DNA of 64,000 nucleotides from an uncultured Prevotellaceae bacterium (GCA_900317635.1 ONHN01000005.1:1-64000), one strand, 5' to 3'. Counted from the first letter of the stretch, positions 8,736 to 17,393 are shown. Notes: a model not told the origin generated them from the sequence alone. Made by a program: numbers and translations.

Positions 8736-9218
8736 ATGACCGAAGAAACCGCAAAACTCTACGCCTGGGCCACAGCGCGATGTGCACGCAGCGAAGCGTG
8801 TCGTGCCGACATAAGGCTGGCGTTAGCACGGCGAAGCGTCTATGGCGAAGCGGCCGACAGCCTGCTCGACCGCTTAGAGGACGAAGGCTACATCGACGAA
8901 GCGCGCTACGCCCGCGCCTTCGTCCACGACCGCTCACGCTACGACCGCTGGGGGCGCGTCAAGATAGGTGCTGCTTTAAGGCAGAAAAACATCGCTTCGT
9001 CCCTCATCAATGCCGCCCTGCAAACCGAGATCGACGAAGCCGAATATGCCGCCACCCTTCGCGCTTTGCTCGCTGCAAAACGCCGTAGCGTCAAGGCCGA
9101 CACGCCCGAACAACTCAGGCAAAAGCTCGTTCGCTTTGCGGCAAGTCGAGGCTTCGAAGCCGACCTCATCTTCCAGTGCATAGACCTGTTAGAAGAAACA
9201 GAAGAAGATAAAGCATAG
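8736..9218 (+). CDS. recX: Regulatory protein RecX
   Basis: 160 residues, the usual RecX length. Three tandem three-helix repeats are visible: LYAWATARCARSEACRADIR, ADSLLDRLEDEGYIDEARYA with ARAFVHDRSRYDRWGRVKIG, and the third with KLVRFAASRGFEADLIFQCI. The block RLEDEGYIDEARYA/RWGRVKI is diagnostic. It inhibits and modulates RecA filaments in the cytoplasm. It begins one base after the GT2 stop and precedes ung, so recombination and repair genes are grouped here. Confidence 0.92.
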   Translation: MTEETAKLYAWATARCARSEACRADIRLALARRSVYGEAADSLLDRLEDEGYIDEARYARAFVHDRSRYDRWGRVKIGAALRQKNIASSLINAALQTEIDEAEYAATLRALLAAKRRSVKADTPEQLRQKLVRFAASRGFEADLIFQCIDLLEETEEDKA

Positions 9219-9266
9219 TTGCACGCTAACAATGCGCATCTATTTCTTTACTACATCGCATCCCTT

Positions 9267-9929
9267 ATGAACGTTAAGATTGAGCCTTCATGGGCTTCGC
9301 GCCTGCAAAGCGAGTTCGATGCTCCCTACTTTGCCGAACTAACCAACTTCGTTCGCACGGAGTATAGCCACGGGACATGCTACCCTCCAGGTCGCGCCAT
9401 CTTTGCCGCCTTCGATTTGTGCCCTTTTGAACGCGTGAAAGTCGTCATCCTCGGCCAAGACCCCTACCACGAGCCTGGGCAGGCCGAAGGCCTCTGCTTT
9501 AGTGTGCCTGCGGGCATTCCCTATCCGCCCAGTTTGCAAAATATCTTCAAGGAGATAGAGGCCGACCTAGGCCGACCTGCCCCCGCCGACGGCAGCTTAC
9601 GCCGATGGGCCGAACAGGGCGTCTTGTTGCTCAACGCCACGCTGACGGTGCGCGCCCACCAAGCAGCCAGCCACGCTGGCCATGGCTGGGAACGCTTCAC
9701 CGATGCCGTGGTAAAACACCTCTCCGACGAAGGCGAAAACCTCGTGTTCATGCTTTGGGGCGGTTATGCGCAAAACAAAGGGAAGGTCATCGACCGCTCG
9801 CGCCACCTCGTACTTACCTCCGCCCACCCCTCGCCACTCTCGGCCTATCGCGGTTTCTTCGGCAACCACCACTTCACGCTCTGCAACGACTACCTCATAG
9901 CCCACGGCAAGCAGCCTATCGTGTGGTAG
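9267..9929 (+). CDS. ung: Uracil-DNA glycosylase, family 1
   Basis: 220 residues from ATG 9267 (an ATG 16 codons earlier gives a non-homologous extension). It removes uracil from DNA. The water-activating motif VILGQDPYHEPGQAEGLCFS, the NATLTVR block and the HPSPLSAYRGFFG leucine loop are all present, and length fits the family. It follows recX. The stop is followed directly by a GTGACAAG repeat (9932-9950). Confidence 0.95.
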   Translation: MNVKIEPSWASRLQSEFDAPYFAELTNFVRTEYSHGTCYPPGRAIFAAFDLCPFERVKVVILGQDPYHEPGQAEGLCFSVPAGIPYPPSLQNIFKEIEADLGRPAPADGSLRRWAEQGVLLLNATLTVRAHQAASHAGHGWERFTDAVVKHLSDEGENLVFMLWGGYAQNKGKVIDRSRHLVLTSAHPSPLSAYRGFFGNHHFTLCNDYLIAHGKQPIVW

Positions 9930-9931
9930 GC

Positions 9932-9950
9932 AAGTGACAAGTGACAAGTG
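9932..9950. repeat. GTGACRAG dispersed repeat, copy 1
   Basis: AAGTGACAAGTGACAAGTG lies two bases after the ung stop. It shares its 8-bp core tandem with copies at 10626-10690, 20084-20167, 25155-25168, 37626-37642 and 39982-40004. Confidence 0.8.
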
Positions 9951-10032
9951 GCAGCCGCGCCCGTCCTGTATGCTGCGTTGCCAACGCAACAACCCTGGCT
10001 CTTCCCCCCTCATCTCCCCTAACCCCCCAGCC

Positions 10033-10617
10033 ATGTTCCCCTCTATCCTTCAAATAGGCAACGTCCTCCTCTCTGCCGACGTGCTAACAGAATACTTCGA
10101 ATGTGACCTCGACGCTTGCCACGGGCAGTGTTGCATTGAGGGCGATGCGGGTGCACCCGTCACGCTCGACGAGATTGCCAACATCGAAAACGCCCTCCCG
10201 CAAATTGAGTCTGAACTGACGCCTGAAGCGCTGGGCGTAATCAACGAAAAAGGCGTGGCCTACACCGACCGCGAGGGCGACCTCGTGACAAGCCTCGTCC
10301 GTGGGCGCGACTGCGCCTTCTTGCGCCGCGCAGACCTGCCAACGCCAGTTGGTCTGCCCGATGGCTGTGCGCTGTGCGCCTTAGAGGGGCGATGCAAACC
10401 CATCTCGTGCAGCCTCTACCCCATTCGCGCTAAAGTCTTTGGCGATGGGAGCATAGGCCTCAACTACAATCGGTGGAAGATATGCGACGCCGCACGCATA
10501 AAAGGAAAAGCAAACGGTACGCACGTCTATCAGTTCTTGCGCGCGCCCCTCGTCCGCCGCTTCGGCCAAGCATGGTACGACGAACTCTGCGAGGTGGCAG
10601 AGAGGTATTATAGATAG
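10033..10617 (+). CDS. DUF3109 family cysteine-rich protein
   Basis: 194 residues from ATG 10033; longer in-frame reading starts inside a repeat. It contains the DUF3109 cysteine pattern: CDLDACHGQCCIEGDAG near the N-terminus, an isolated Cys in GRDCAFL, then GCALCALEGRCKPISCSLYP. These resemble YkgJ-type metal or Fe-S clusters. No signal peptide or membrane segment, so a cytoplasmic metalloprotein of unknown role; it may bind iron or zinc. It is last in the plus-strand run, converging on the MlaD-like gene. Confidence 0.85.
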   Translation: MFPSILQIGNVLLSADVLTEYFECDLDACHGQCCIEGDAGAPVTLDEIANIENALPQIESELTPEALGVINEKGVAYTDREGDLVTSLVRGRDCAFLRRADLPTPVGLPDGCALCALEGRCKPISCSLYPIRAKVFGDGSIGLNYNRWKICDAARIKGKANGTHVYQFLRAPLVRRFGQAWYDELCEVAERYYR

Positions 10618-10625
10618 AAGTAAAC

Positions 10626-10690
10626 AAGTGACGAGTGACAAGTAGCTACCGCGCTTGTCGTCGGAGTAGCCAACTTGTCACTCGTCACTT
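10626..10690. repeat. GTGACRAG repeat arranged as a long hairpin between convergent genes
   Basis: AAGTGACGAGTGACAAGT (10626-10643) and its perfect reverse complement (10673-10690) enclose a second stem GCTAC/GTAGC. Another GTCACTCGTCACTT copy follows to 10704. It occupies the whole gap between convergent genes and could act as a bidirectional terminator, though there is no T run. Confidence 0.85.
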
Positions 10691-10710
10691 GTCACTCGTC
10701 ACTTAAAAAG

Positions 10711-11700
10711 TCACTTATCTTTCTTTCCGAACACCGAGAAGTGTACGTAGCGCTTAGGATGGGCCTTGATGTCGGTCAGCAGGCTGTCGCCACTCTGCAC
10801 CGCCCGCGTCAGGCATTGCGTGGTCGTAGTAAGTTCGCTGGTCGTGCGATTTAAGTTGTCGTAGAGTTCGCGGTCGTTCAGCAAGAGGCCTATGCTATTG
10901 TCGCGGCTGTTGAGCTTCGCGTTGAGGTCAGTTGAGAGTTTATTGATGTTCTTCGAGAAGGCTTGCACCTCAGCCATCGAAGCTTCGGCCTGCTTCAGGA
11001 TGGTGTTGATTTCGTCGATGGAAGGTTGCACCTCCACGTCGGCAAGCTTAGCCGAGAGCTTCTCTACGTTCTGCGACGTTTGCTTCAAGTTGGTCAGCAT
11101 CATTGGCACGTCCTTTCCCATCATTGCCTCCAATTGCTGCGAAGTGGTGTTCAGGTGCTGCGAGGTAGTTGCAAAGTTCAGCAGAATGGTGCGCAGGGCA
11201 GGGTCGGACGTTAGCGAGTTGAGGTTGGCCATAATGCTGTCAACCTTGGGCAATATGGCTGCAACGGTAGGAATGAGTTGCCCCACTTCGTCGAGCACGC
11301 CATGCTGCATGTCGCCCTTTATCGTTGCACCGCGCTCAAGGCATTTCGCGGGGTTAGGGCCAAGTAGCAGATGCAGCGTCACGCCACCCATCAGTGAGCT
11401 TTGAAGCTCGGCCCGCGTACCAACGGGCATGGTCATCTGTTCGTCAAGGTCAATGCAGACGCGCACGCTGTTCTTGTCCTTATAGTCGTAGTCGATTGAG
11501 TGCACTATGCCAACGGGATAACCGTTAGCATACACCGAGCTGGACGCGGCAAGGCCTTGTATGTCGGCAAACTCAACGTAATAGGTGTTGGCGGGCTTAA
11601 AGACGTTAACACCCTTCATAAAGTTGATGAGCAGATAGAGCAACACAATGGCTATAATAGCCGTCAACGCTATCTTTACTTCTTTAGATACGGCTTTCAT
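10711..11700 (-). CDS. MlaD/MCE family lipid-transport protein
   Basis: 329 residues. One N-terminal membrane anchor (IALTAIIAIVLLYLLINFMKG) is followed by an MCE domain (TYYVEFADIQGLAASSSVYANG, GMPVGTRAEL-like turn) and a long helical region (about residues 150-300, rich in SQHLNTTSQQLEAM-type heptads) that would form a periplasmic coiled needle. MCE proteins carry phospholipids between the two membranes with an MlaE/MlaF ABC transporter; those genes are not in this window. It lies downstream of the amidase gene on the same strand, separated by 227 bp with a hairpin. Confidence 0.88.
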   Translation of the reverse strand: MKAVSKEVKIALTAIIAIVLLYLLINFMKGVNVFKPANTYYVEFADIQGLAASSSVYANGYPVGIVHSIDYDYKDKNSVRVCIDLDEQMTMPVGTRAELQSSLMGGVTLHLLLGPNPAKCLERGATIKGDMQHGVLDEVGQLIPTVAAILPKVDSIMANLNSLTSDPALRTILLNFATTSQHLNTTSQQLEAMMGKDVPMMLTNLKQTSQNVEKLSAKLADVEVQPSIDEINTILKQAEASMAEVQAFSKNINKLSTDLNAKLNSRDNSIGLLLNDRELYDNLNRTTSELTTTTQCLTRAVQSGDSLLTDIKAHPKRYVHFSVFGKKDK

Positions 11701-11857
11701 GTAGGTTTATATGTTTTAAGTACCACGAAGGCTTTAACGCGCAAATGGCTCTGGGGCTAAGCTTCGTTGGCATTTCCTTAACGGCTTACGCAGGCATATC
11801 GTCGGCGTATGCTTTTTATTGTTTCTTTCTTAATGCTTCACGTTTTTACTATCTACT

Positions 11858-11885
11858 CCCCTCTCGACTTTTTGGGAGAGAGGGG
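11858..11885. terminator. Hairpin in the amidase-MlaD gap
   Basis: CCCCTCTC (11858-11865) pairs with GAGAGGGG (11878-11885). No T run follows the stem on the minus strand, so it may be an intercistronic stability or attenuation hairpin rather than a full terminator. The rest of the 11701-11927 gap shows nothing recognisable. Confidence 0.4.
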
Positions 11886-11927
11886 GGGGCGGGGAAGAGA
11901 GGGACTTTGTTTAGCCACTCTCCTTTC

Positions 11928-13169
11928 CTACTTCTCGCGCTTATCGCCACGGAACGTCACGATGAAGGCGTCGGGATAGGTCTTACGCACTTCGGGTAAG
12001 GCGGCGCGGGCGGCAGCGTAGGTCGGATAGTTGCCCGAGGTGTGTTTCCACGTAGCCCCTTCCTGATAACTTCTCACGTCGGGCTGACCGCTATAGACCT
12101 TTTTGGCATCAATTTTGCGGGAAGTAGTTGCAAACTGTATGCGATACGTCAGCGGCTCTTCGGCCTCGGGTTTTGGCTCGGCCTTTTGCGGTTTCGACGG
12201 CTTGGCTTTGCTCTCTGTTTTCTTTGCCTCTTCCTTTTTCGGCTCTGGCTTTCGGGCTTCAGGCTTCTTGCTCTGCTCTTTCTTGCCAGGGGCCTCGTCG
12301 GCGGAAGGTTTCGGCTCGGGCTTCTTAGGTTGCTCGGTCTGCTTAGCGGGTTTCGAAGCGGCGGCGGTTTGCTTGTCGGCGCTGCTCACCTGCGCGTGGT
12401 GCGGCGTCTTTGCACCACAACTTTTCCTATAGTCGAGGAAGCCGTTGTAGATGCTCGTGGCAAGGATGCGCGTACCAGCCTCAGTGCCCATAAACTGCTC
12501 CTCCTCGGGCGTTGAGATGAAGCCCACCTCGGTCAGCACGGCGGGCATCGACGTTTGGCGAAGCACGAGCAAGTCGGCTTGTTTCACGCCCTTGTTCTGC
12601 CGGCCGTTGATGGTATAGTTGTGCTGAATGCAGCGAGCGAGTTCTGCACTTTGCCGCATGTTTTGGCTGTGCACCCACTCGAAGATGATGTGACTTTCTG
12701 CGCGCGAGGGGTTAAACGCCTGGAACGTTCCGCCCTTTCCCTTCTCATAGACCACGACGCTATTCTCGCGCTTTGCCACAGCCAGGTTTTGGCTGGCACG
12801 GTCCAGACTGAGCACGTAGGTCTCGGTGCCGCAAACGGGATGGCCGTCCTCTACGGAGTTGGTGTGAATAGAGATGAAGAGGTCGGCGTGGGCGTGGTTG
12901 GCAATGTCGGCGCGTGTTTGCAGGGGAACGAAGACATCAGTGGTGCGGGTATAAATCACCTTCACGTCGCGACAGTTTTTCTCAACCATACGTCCGAAAG
13001 CAAGGGCCACGCGCAGGTTAATGTCTTTCTCCTTTAAGAAACTGCCTACTGTGCCAGGGTCGTGACCGCCGTGACCGGCATCGATGACGAGCGTAAAGCC
13101 CCACGCCCACTGCGCCGCAAGGAGCTGGAGCAATGCGATGAGCAGGAGGTATGTGAGGGCTCTCTTCAC
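11928..13169 (-). CDS. N-acetylmuramoyl-L-alanine amidase (Amidase_3) with SPOR-like tail
   Basis: 413 residues from a GTG at 13169; the frame stays open 56 codons further, but those codons run into the repeat array, and the signal peptide KRALTYLLLIALLQLLAAQWAWG begins here. It cleaves the amide bond between MurNAc and the peptide stem. Zn ligands and catalytic residues sit in VIDAGHGGHDPGT, HADLFISIHTNS and PAVLTEVGFIS. A Lys/Pro/Glu-rich linker (about residues 250-335) leads to a C-terminal SPOR-like domain (YRIQFATTSRKID...), which would target septal peptidoglycan. Related to AmiC/AmiB used in daughter cell separation. Confidence 0.9.
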   Translation of the reverse strand: MKRALTYLLLIALLQLLAAQWAWGFTLVIDAGHGGHDPGTVGSFLKEKDINLRVALAFGRMVEKNCRDVKVIYTRTTDVFVPLQTRADIANHAHADLFISIHTNSVEDGHPVCGTETYVLSLDRASQNLAVAKRENSVVVYEKGKGGTFQAFNPSRAESHIIFEWVHSQNMRQSAELARCIQHNYTINGRQNKGVKQADLLVLRQTSMPAVLTEVGFISTPEEEQFMGTEAGTRILATSIYNGFLDYRKSCGAKTPHHAQVSSADKQTAAASKPAKQTEQPKKPEPKPSADEAPGKKEQSKKPEARKPEPKKEEAKKTESKAKPSKPQKAEPKPEAEEPLTYRIQFATTSRKIDAKKVYSGQPDVRSYQEGATWKHTSGNYPTYAAARAALPEVRKTYPDAFIVTFRGDKREK

Positions 13170-13214
13170 GAACTGTTTCCTTTGTATTTGAAATTTCCTA
13201 CAAACTTTTGCGGC

Positions 13215-13222
13215 CAAAATTA
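13215..13222 (-). promoter_or_regulatory. Predicted -7 element for the amidase gene
   Basis: The minus-strand octamer TAATTTTG fits TAnnTTTG and lies 46 bp before the GTG start. It is at the edge of the periodic repeat array, whose units would flank the upstream promoter region. Confidence 0.5.
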
Positions 13223-13275
13223 CACAATTCTGCGCAGAAAGGAAAACTTTTGCGCATTGCTTTTCTTGGGCTGCT

Positions 13276-13485
13276 AAACTTTTGGTCATAGGCCGTAAGT
13301 TTTGCGCATCGGCTTGCAAACTTTGCGTGCGAGCCACGAAGTTATAAATCTCGGCGGGAAATATACATTTCTCGGCGGGAAATATATAAACTCTCGGCGA
13401 GAAATGTACATTTCCCGCCGAGATTTATAACTTCGTGGTTTGTTAGCAAAACTTCGTGGCGTTACAGCAAAAGTTGCAAGGCTAC
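13276..13485. repeat. Array B: ten 21-bp variable units folded into a 104-bp inverted repeat
   Basis: Ten consecutive 21-bp units start at 13276, 13297, 13318, 13339, 13360, 13381, 13402, 13423, 13444 and 13465. Each begins near AA(A/G) and carries a CTCGGC- or CTTCG-like box about half a period later; the box sequence drifts along the array. Central units contain GGGAAAT-ATAC-ATTTCTC, that is, complementary boxes. The region 13335-13438 is also a large inverted repeat (CCACGAAG...CTTCGTGG, about 44-bp arms with few mismatches). It fills most of the gap between the amidase and the OM receptor. Confidence 0.85.
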
Positions 13486-13486
13486 T

Positions 13487-13525
13487 AAAAAAAATTGTTG
13501 CCCCCACAGAAGGCGGGAGCAACAA
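13487..13525 (-). terminator. Rho-independent terminator of the OM receptor gene
   Basis: On the minus strand, TTGTTGC (13519-13525) and GCAACAA (13495-13501), extended by an imperfect CCC/GGG pairing, are followed by eight T (13487-13494). Confidence 0.85.
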
Positions 13526-13541
13526 CATATAAGATAGTGGA

Positions 13542-13647
13542 GGCTTTAACCTGAACAATGATGGCTCTGAAGCGGACAGCGGCGGCTCTGCCAGCGAATG
13601 CCAGAGGCTCTACAACGAGCAACAATGGCTTTGGCCGCGAGCCTACA
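13542..13647. repeat. Array C: five 21-22 bp units starting GGCTCT/GGCTTT
   Basis: Units start at 13542, 13563, 13584, 13606 and 13627 with lengths 21, 21, 22, 21, 21. Each starts GGCTCT or GGCTTT followed by 15-16 variable bases. A loosely complementary CGAGC-like box is near the middle of some units. The last unit overlaps the stop codon of the OM receptor gene (13643-13645). It is 17 bp beyond the terminator that separates it from array B. Confidence 0.8.
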
Positions 13648-16141
13648 TGCCTACCTGCCCTGACGAGGTGGCGCTGGCTGCACTGCCTTGTCCGTCGGAG
13701 GCTTCGGCCTGCTTAACGTCGGTGTTTTCGATGCTACGCGCCGTTTTCTTCACACTGGCTTTGAGCGAACCGAAGCGCCAGCTCACGCCCACGCTGAAGC
13801 GGCTGAAGCCGTGAATGGTGAAGTTGTCGCGCGAGCTGAAGTCGGCTGTCTCCATGGTCGAACCAAAGGTGTGGCGCGGCGTGAAGGGGTTGAAACAACC
13901 GAGCGAAACCGTCAGCCGATCGTCTTTGAGGAACGAGCGCGAGAGCGATGCGAAGTAGAAGGTGAAGCTACCGCCTCGGCCTTGCAGATTAGTCTGTCCC
14001 CAGTTATGTCCGCCGCCCACGTTAAGCTTTATCTTCCAGGGCAGCTCGCTTCGCAGCATGGTGAAGAAGCGTCCGCTGTAGCCGTGGTTGCGATGCAGCG
14101 TGGGGTGATAGACCTTATAGTCGCCGTAGTTGAGCGAGCCACTAAACATCCACGTGAGTTGCTTCAGTATCATCCAGTTGGCAAAGATATCGAAGGATAG
14201 TTGCTTGGAATGCAGATAGCCCGCATAGGTTGTGTTGAGGATGCCGTCGGAGTCGAGGAAGGAGTAGGAGGTCAGCCCGTCGGAGGTAACGCTATAAGAG
14301 GCCGTAGCGTTCAGGCTGAGCTTAGGCGTGAAAAATCCGTAGTTGAGCGAGAAGTTGTGGGCTTTCTCGCTGGTGAGGTTGGGATTACCATAGGAAATGC
14401 TGACGGCGGAACTGTGGTTGACGTAAGGGGAAAGGAAGGTGATGTCGGGGCGTCCGATGCGCATGTTGTAGGTTGCGCGCAGCGTCTGCGCCGCACCTAT
14501 CTGATAGCCCAAATTGAGCGAGGGCACAAAGTCGTTGAGCGTTGTGCTGAAGTTGGGGCGTTTTCCGTCGGGGTAGGAAACGCGGACGTGGCTACTCTCA
14601 AAGCGCACGCCACTGCGCAAGGAGAATTTGCCCACCGTGAGTTTGTATTCGCCGTAACCTGCCGCAATGTTGTTGCGGTGGCGATAGCTCAGGCTGCGGG
14701 CATCGTCGCGCGTATAGTCTTCATCGGAGAGGGTTGGGCGTGTGAGCTCTTCGTTTTCGGAACTATTGAGGCGATAGATGTATTTTGCACCGACCGAGAG
14801 CGTATGAAGTTTGCCGATGGGCGTAGTGAAATCGACTTGTGCGGTGTGTTCGCTACTGCTCCCGTCGGGGTCGGAGCGCATATCGCGCAGGTCGAGGTAG
14901 GCGGGCACGTTGAAGAGGTTGCTATAGTCGCTGGCTGTCTTTTGCTCGTTCTTGCCAGAGCTGAAGCGATAGGAGAAGGTCAGCATCTGGTCCTCTTTGT
15001 CGAACGAGTGCTGATAGTCAACGGAAGCATTGATGTTGTTGAAATGGTTTCGTATGCGACTGTCGCGACTGAAGGCATAGAGGGTGTCGCCAGCGAGCGA
15101 CCGCATCACGTTGTGCTCATCGCCGTCGTTGTTCATTCTTCCGACGAAGAAGTCGGTTGATGCCGTTAGGAGGTCGTGTTTCGAAAATTCGTAGCTTGCC
15201 TCAAACGAGCCGAAGCCGAAGGTGCCGGAGCCGTGTCCTTCGCTGCCCACATCGAGGTAGTGGTTGATGGGGTCGGCAAAGACTTCACGCGAGTTATCGG
15301 TTGTTGTTTTCGAATCACTCTGGTGGTTGACACCGCCGTTGACCGAAAGGGTGAGTTTGCCAAACTGCGCCATGGCGAAGAGGTTGCCCCGATAGCCGTC
15401 GGTGTCCCACGAAAGGTTGGGCGTAATGGTGTAGCCGCTGGTTTCGGCCTCGGTCTCGGTCACGATGTTGAGGATGCCGCTAACGCCCTCGGCATCGTAC
15501 TTTGCGCCGGGGTCGGTGATGACTTCCACTTTCTTCACCACGCTGGCTGGAAAGCTCTTGAGGACGATGCTCGGGTTGTCGCTCATCATCTTGTTGGGCT
15601 TACCGTTGACGTAGATTTTGAAGCTCGATTTGCCGTTCACCTGTATGTTGTCCTGCCCGTCGACGGTGACGAGGGGCACTTTGCGCAACATGTCGATCAT
15701 CGTGCTTTGCTGCGCATCGGGGTCGTCGGCCATGGAGTAGGACAGGCGGTCAATCTGGCTCGTCACGATGGGGCGTGCGGCGGTGACGGTGGCGGCCTCC
15801 AGCATTTCGGCATCTTCGCTAACGAGGATGGTTCCCACGTCGTTCTTCCCCGCTTTTAACTCCACGGGCAACTCTTTTGTTTTCAGTCCTAATCCAGCAA
15901 TGTGGAGGCGATAGCTGCCTGCGGCGGCCGAAAGTTCAAACTGGCCTTGCTCGTTGGAGGCACAAACGCTGACAGCGTCCTTGCCCTTGGCGGGGAGTAG
16001 GCGCACGGTGGTGTAGGGCAACCCTGCCCCACTGATGCTGTCGGCCACTGCCCCCGTCAGCGTACATTCTTTCTTCGTCTGCGCCGATGCGGGCAGACAG
16101 AGGAGCAAACAGGCTATCAATAATACGATGTATTGCTTCAT
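13643..16141 (-). CDS. TonB-dependent-receptor-like outer membrane beta-barrel protein
   Basis: 832 residues. Signal peptide MKQYIVLLIACLLLCLPASAQ, CarboxypepD_reg-like domain (LTGAVADSISGAGLPYTTVRLL), a plug domain (TVTAARPIVTSQIDRLSYSM to EGVSGILNIVTE) and a large barrel with OMP_b-brl_3 features. It belongs to the Bacteroidota receptor group that lacks a SusD partner, so it may take up a peptide, metal complex or small ligand; the ligand is unknown. It has its own promoter (16197-16204) and terminator, so is monocistronic. Confidence 0.88.
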   Translation of the reverse strand: MKQYIVLLIACLLLCLPASAQTKKECTLTGAVADSISGAGLPYTTVRLLPAKGKDAVSVCASNEQGQFELSAAAGSYRLHIAGLGLKTKELPVELKAGKNDVGTILVSEDAEMLEAATVTAARPIVTSQIDRLSYSMADDPDAQQSTMIDMLRKVPLVTVDGQDNIQVNGKSSFKIYVNGKPNKMMSDNPSIVLKSFPASVVKKVEVITDPGAKYDAEGVSGILNIVTETEAETSGYTITPNLSWDTDGYRGNLFAMAQFGKLTLSVNGGVNHQSDSKTTTDNSREVFADPINHYLDVGSEGHGSGTFGFGSFEASYEFSKHDLLTASTDFFVGRMNNDGDEHNVMRSLAGDTLYAFSRDSRIRNHFNNINASVDYQHSFDKEDQMLTFSYRFSSGKNEQKTASDYSNLFNVPAYLDLRDMRSDPDGSSSEHTAQVDFTTPIGKLHTLSVGAKYIYRLNSSENEELTRPTLSDEDYTRDDARSLSYRHRNNIAAGYGEYKLTVGKFSLRSGVRFESSHVRVSYPDGKRPNFSTTLNDFVPSLNLGYQIGAAQTLRATYNMRIGRPDITFLSPYVNHSSAVSISYGNPNLTSEKAHNFSLNYGFFTPKLSLNATASYSVTSDGLTSYSFLDSDGILNTTYAGYLHSKQLSFDIFANWMILKQLTWMFSGSLNYGDYKVYHPTLHRNHGYSGRFFTMLRSELPWKIKLNVGGGHNWGQTNLQGRGGSFTFYFASLSRSFLKDDRLTVSLGCFNPFTPRHTFGSTMETADFSSRDNFTIHGFSRFSVGVSWRFGSLKASVKKTARSIENTDVKQAEASDGQGSAASATSSGQVGM

Positions 16142-16196
16142 ACGATGTTTATTAGTCTAAAAGCGTTCGTGTTAACGCCTATGCACTTTCAGCGTG

Positions 16197-16204
16197 CAAA
16201 GATA
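16197..16204 (-). promoter_or_regulatory. Predicted -7 element for the OM receptor gene
   Basis: Minus-strand TATCTTTG is an exact TAnnTTTG match 56 bp before the ATG at 16141. No clear -33 TTG. Confidence 0.6.
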
Positions 16205-16250
16205 ACATATCTGTCAATCACTAATCGACGTTTTGTGTTTTTTTAACGAT

Positions 16251-16297
16251 AAAAAAAGCGAAAGCACACGGGAAGCGTGGTGCTTCGTGTGCTTTCG
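16251..16297 (-). terminator. Rho-independent terminator of nanA
   Basis: CGAAAGCACACG (16259-16270) and CGTGTGCTTTCG (16286-16297) form a perfect 12-bp stem, followed on the minus strand by seven T (16251-16257). Confidence 0.92.
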
Positions 16298-16325
16298 GTT
16301 AAGGGGTGGATACTTGCGGGGGCTA

Positions 16326-17252
16326 CTACTTGCAACAGCGGCTGAAGAAACCGATGGCTTCGAGCTGGCGGCGCATTTCGGCCTCTTCGCTGGGTGTGAC
16401 GTTGACGAAGGGAGCGCGGTTGGGGCCGAGGTCGAGGCCGATGAGCTTCATGATGCGCTTGCCGCCCACGATGTTGCCACGGAAACGGCAGATGACGTCG
16501 ATCACGTCCTGCGCGAAGTTTTGCAGCTCGCGGGCCTTGTTGAGGTCGCCGTCGGCCCAGGCTTTTTGTATGCCTACGAGGCAGGGCGCGTTGTAGTTTG
16601 ACGTGCCGCAGATGCCGCCTTGGGCTCCGCCGAGGGCGAGGCTGGCCAGAATGGTTTCGTCTTGCCCATGGAGCATGTCGTACTTCCCGCCGTACATGCG
16701 CCGGCACTGGTTGTACTCGTAGAGGCTCTCGAACGTGTACTTAATGCCTGCAAAGTTGGGTACGTTGCCACCTTCTTCAATGGCTTTGAGGAGCTCCGTC
16801 ATGGGGAGGAATGCTCCGTTGAAAGCGGGGATGTGGTAATAGTAGAAGGGCAAGTTGGGCGCGGCAGCAGCGAGGGGAGCAATATAGCTAACGAGCTGGG
16901 GAATACTGGCGATTTTGGGGAACGGCGTGGCCATAGCGCCGATGCCGTAGGCACCTATCTTAGCTGCATGGGCGGCTAAGCGGCAGGACTGCGGAATGCT
17001 GGTGCTACCCACGTGGACAATGACTTTGAAGTCTTTGGGGGCGGCGGCCATCCATGCTTCGGCCAGGGCAATGCGCTCTTCTTCGGTCAAGAGATAGCCC
17101 TCGCCGCTACTGCCATTGATGAAAACGCCCTTCATGCCGTTGCGGGCAAGAAGGTCGGCATAAGCGGGTATAACACTCAGGTTCAGTTCGCCGCCTTCGG
17201 TCAGCGGCGTAAAGGGAGCATCGATGAGCCCCTTGATTTTTTCGAATTGCAT
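16326..17252 (-). CDS. nanA: N-acetylneuraminate lyase
   Basis: 308 residues, the usual length of this class I aldolase. It splits sialic acid into N-acetylmannosamine and pyruvate through a Schiff base. Seen: GSSGEGYLLTEEER (pyruvate loop), the catalytic tyrosine in FYYYHIP, the Schiff-base lysine in FAGIKYTFESL, and GGICGTSNYN. The YYYHIP and GIKYT forms indicate NanA rather than dihydrodipicolinate synthase. It is downstream of the M60-like protease gene, on the same strand 141 bp away, consistent with use of mucin-derived sialic acid. No other nan gene is visible. Confidence 0.9.
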   Translation of the reverse strand: MQFEKIKGLIDAPFTPLTEGGELNLSVIPAYADLLARNGMKGVFINGSSGEGYLLTEEERIALAEAWMAAAPKDFKVIVHVGSTSIPQSCRLAAHAAKIGAYGIGAMATPFPKIASIPQLVSYIAPLAAAAPNLPFYYYHIPAFNGAFLPMTELLKAIEEGGNVPNFAGIKYTFESLYEYNQCRRMYGGKYDMLHGQDETILASLALGGAQGGICGTSNYNAPCLVGIQKAWADGDLNKARELQNFAQDVIDVICRFRGNIVGGKRIMKLIGLDLGPNRAPFVNVTPSEEAEMRRQLEAIGFFSRCCK

Positions 17253-17285
17253 TAAGTTGGGTTTGATTAATTATGCAAAGTAAGG

Positions 17286-17366
17286 CGGATTACACGAAGA
17301 TGATTTTCACGAAAGGCGAGCAACGTGGTGCGAAGCATCGAGAGAAACCATCGTTCGTGTAATCCG
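17286..17366. repeat. Inverted repeat between the M60 gene and nanA
   Basis: CGGATTACACGAA (17286-17298) and its exact reverse complement (17354-17366) enclose 55 bases. It could be a terminator-like structure for the M60 gene or a small insertion; no T run follows. A weak -7-like TTACTTTG for nanA (17276-17283, minus) lies just beyond. Confidence 0.7.
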
Positions 17367-17393
17367 TCAGATTTTGGGATAAAGACTATATGT

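Noticed and set aside
11928..13337. Extended start of the amidase at 13337
   Set aside because: The additional 56 codons run through the repeat array and a promoter-like octamer, and the signal peptide begins at the GTG at 13169.
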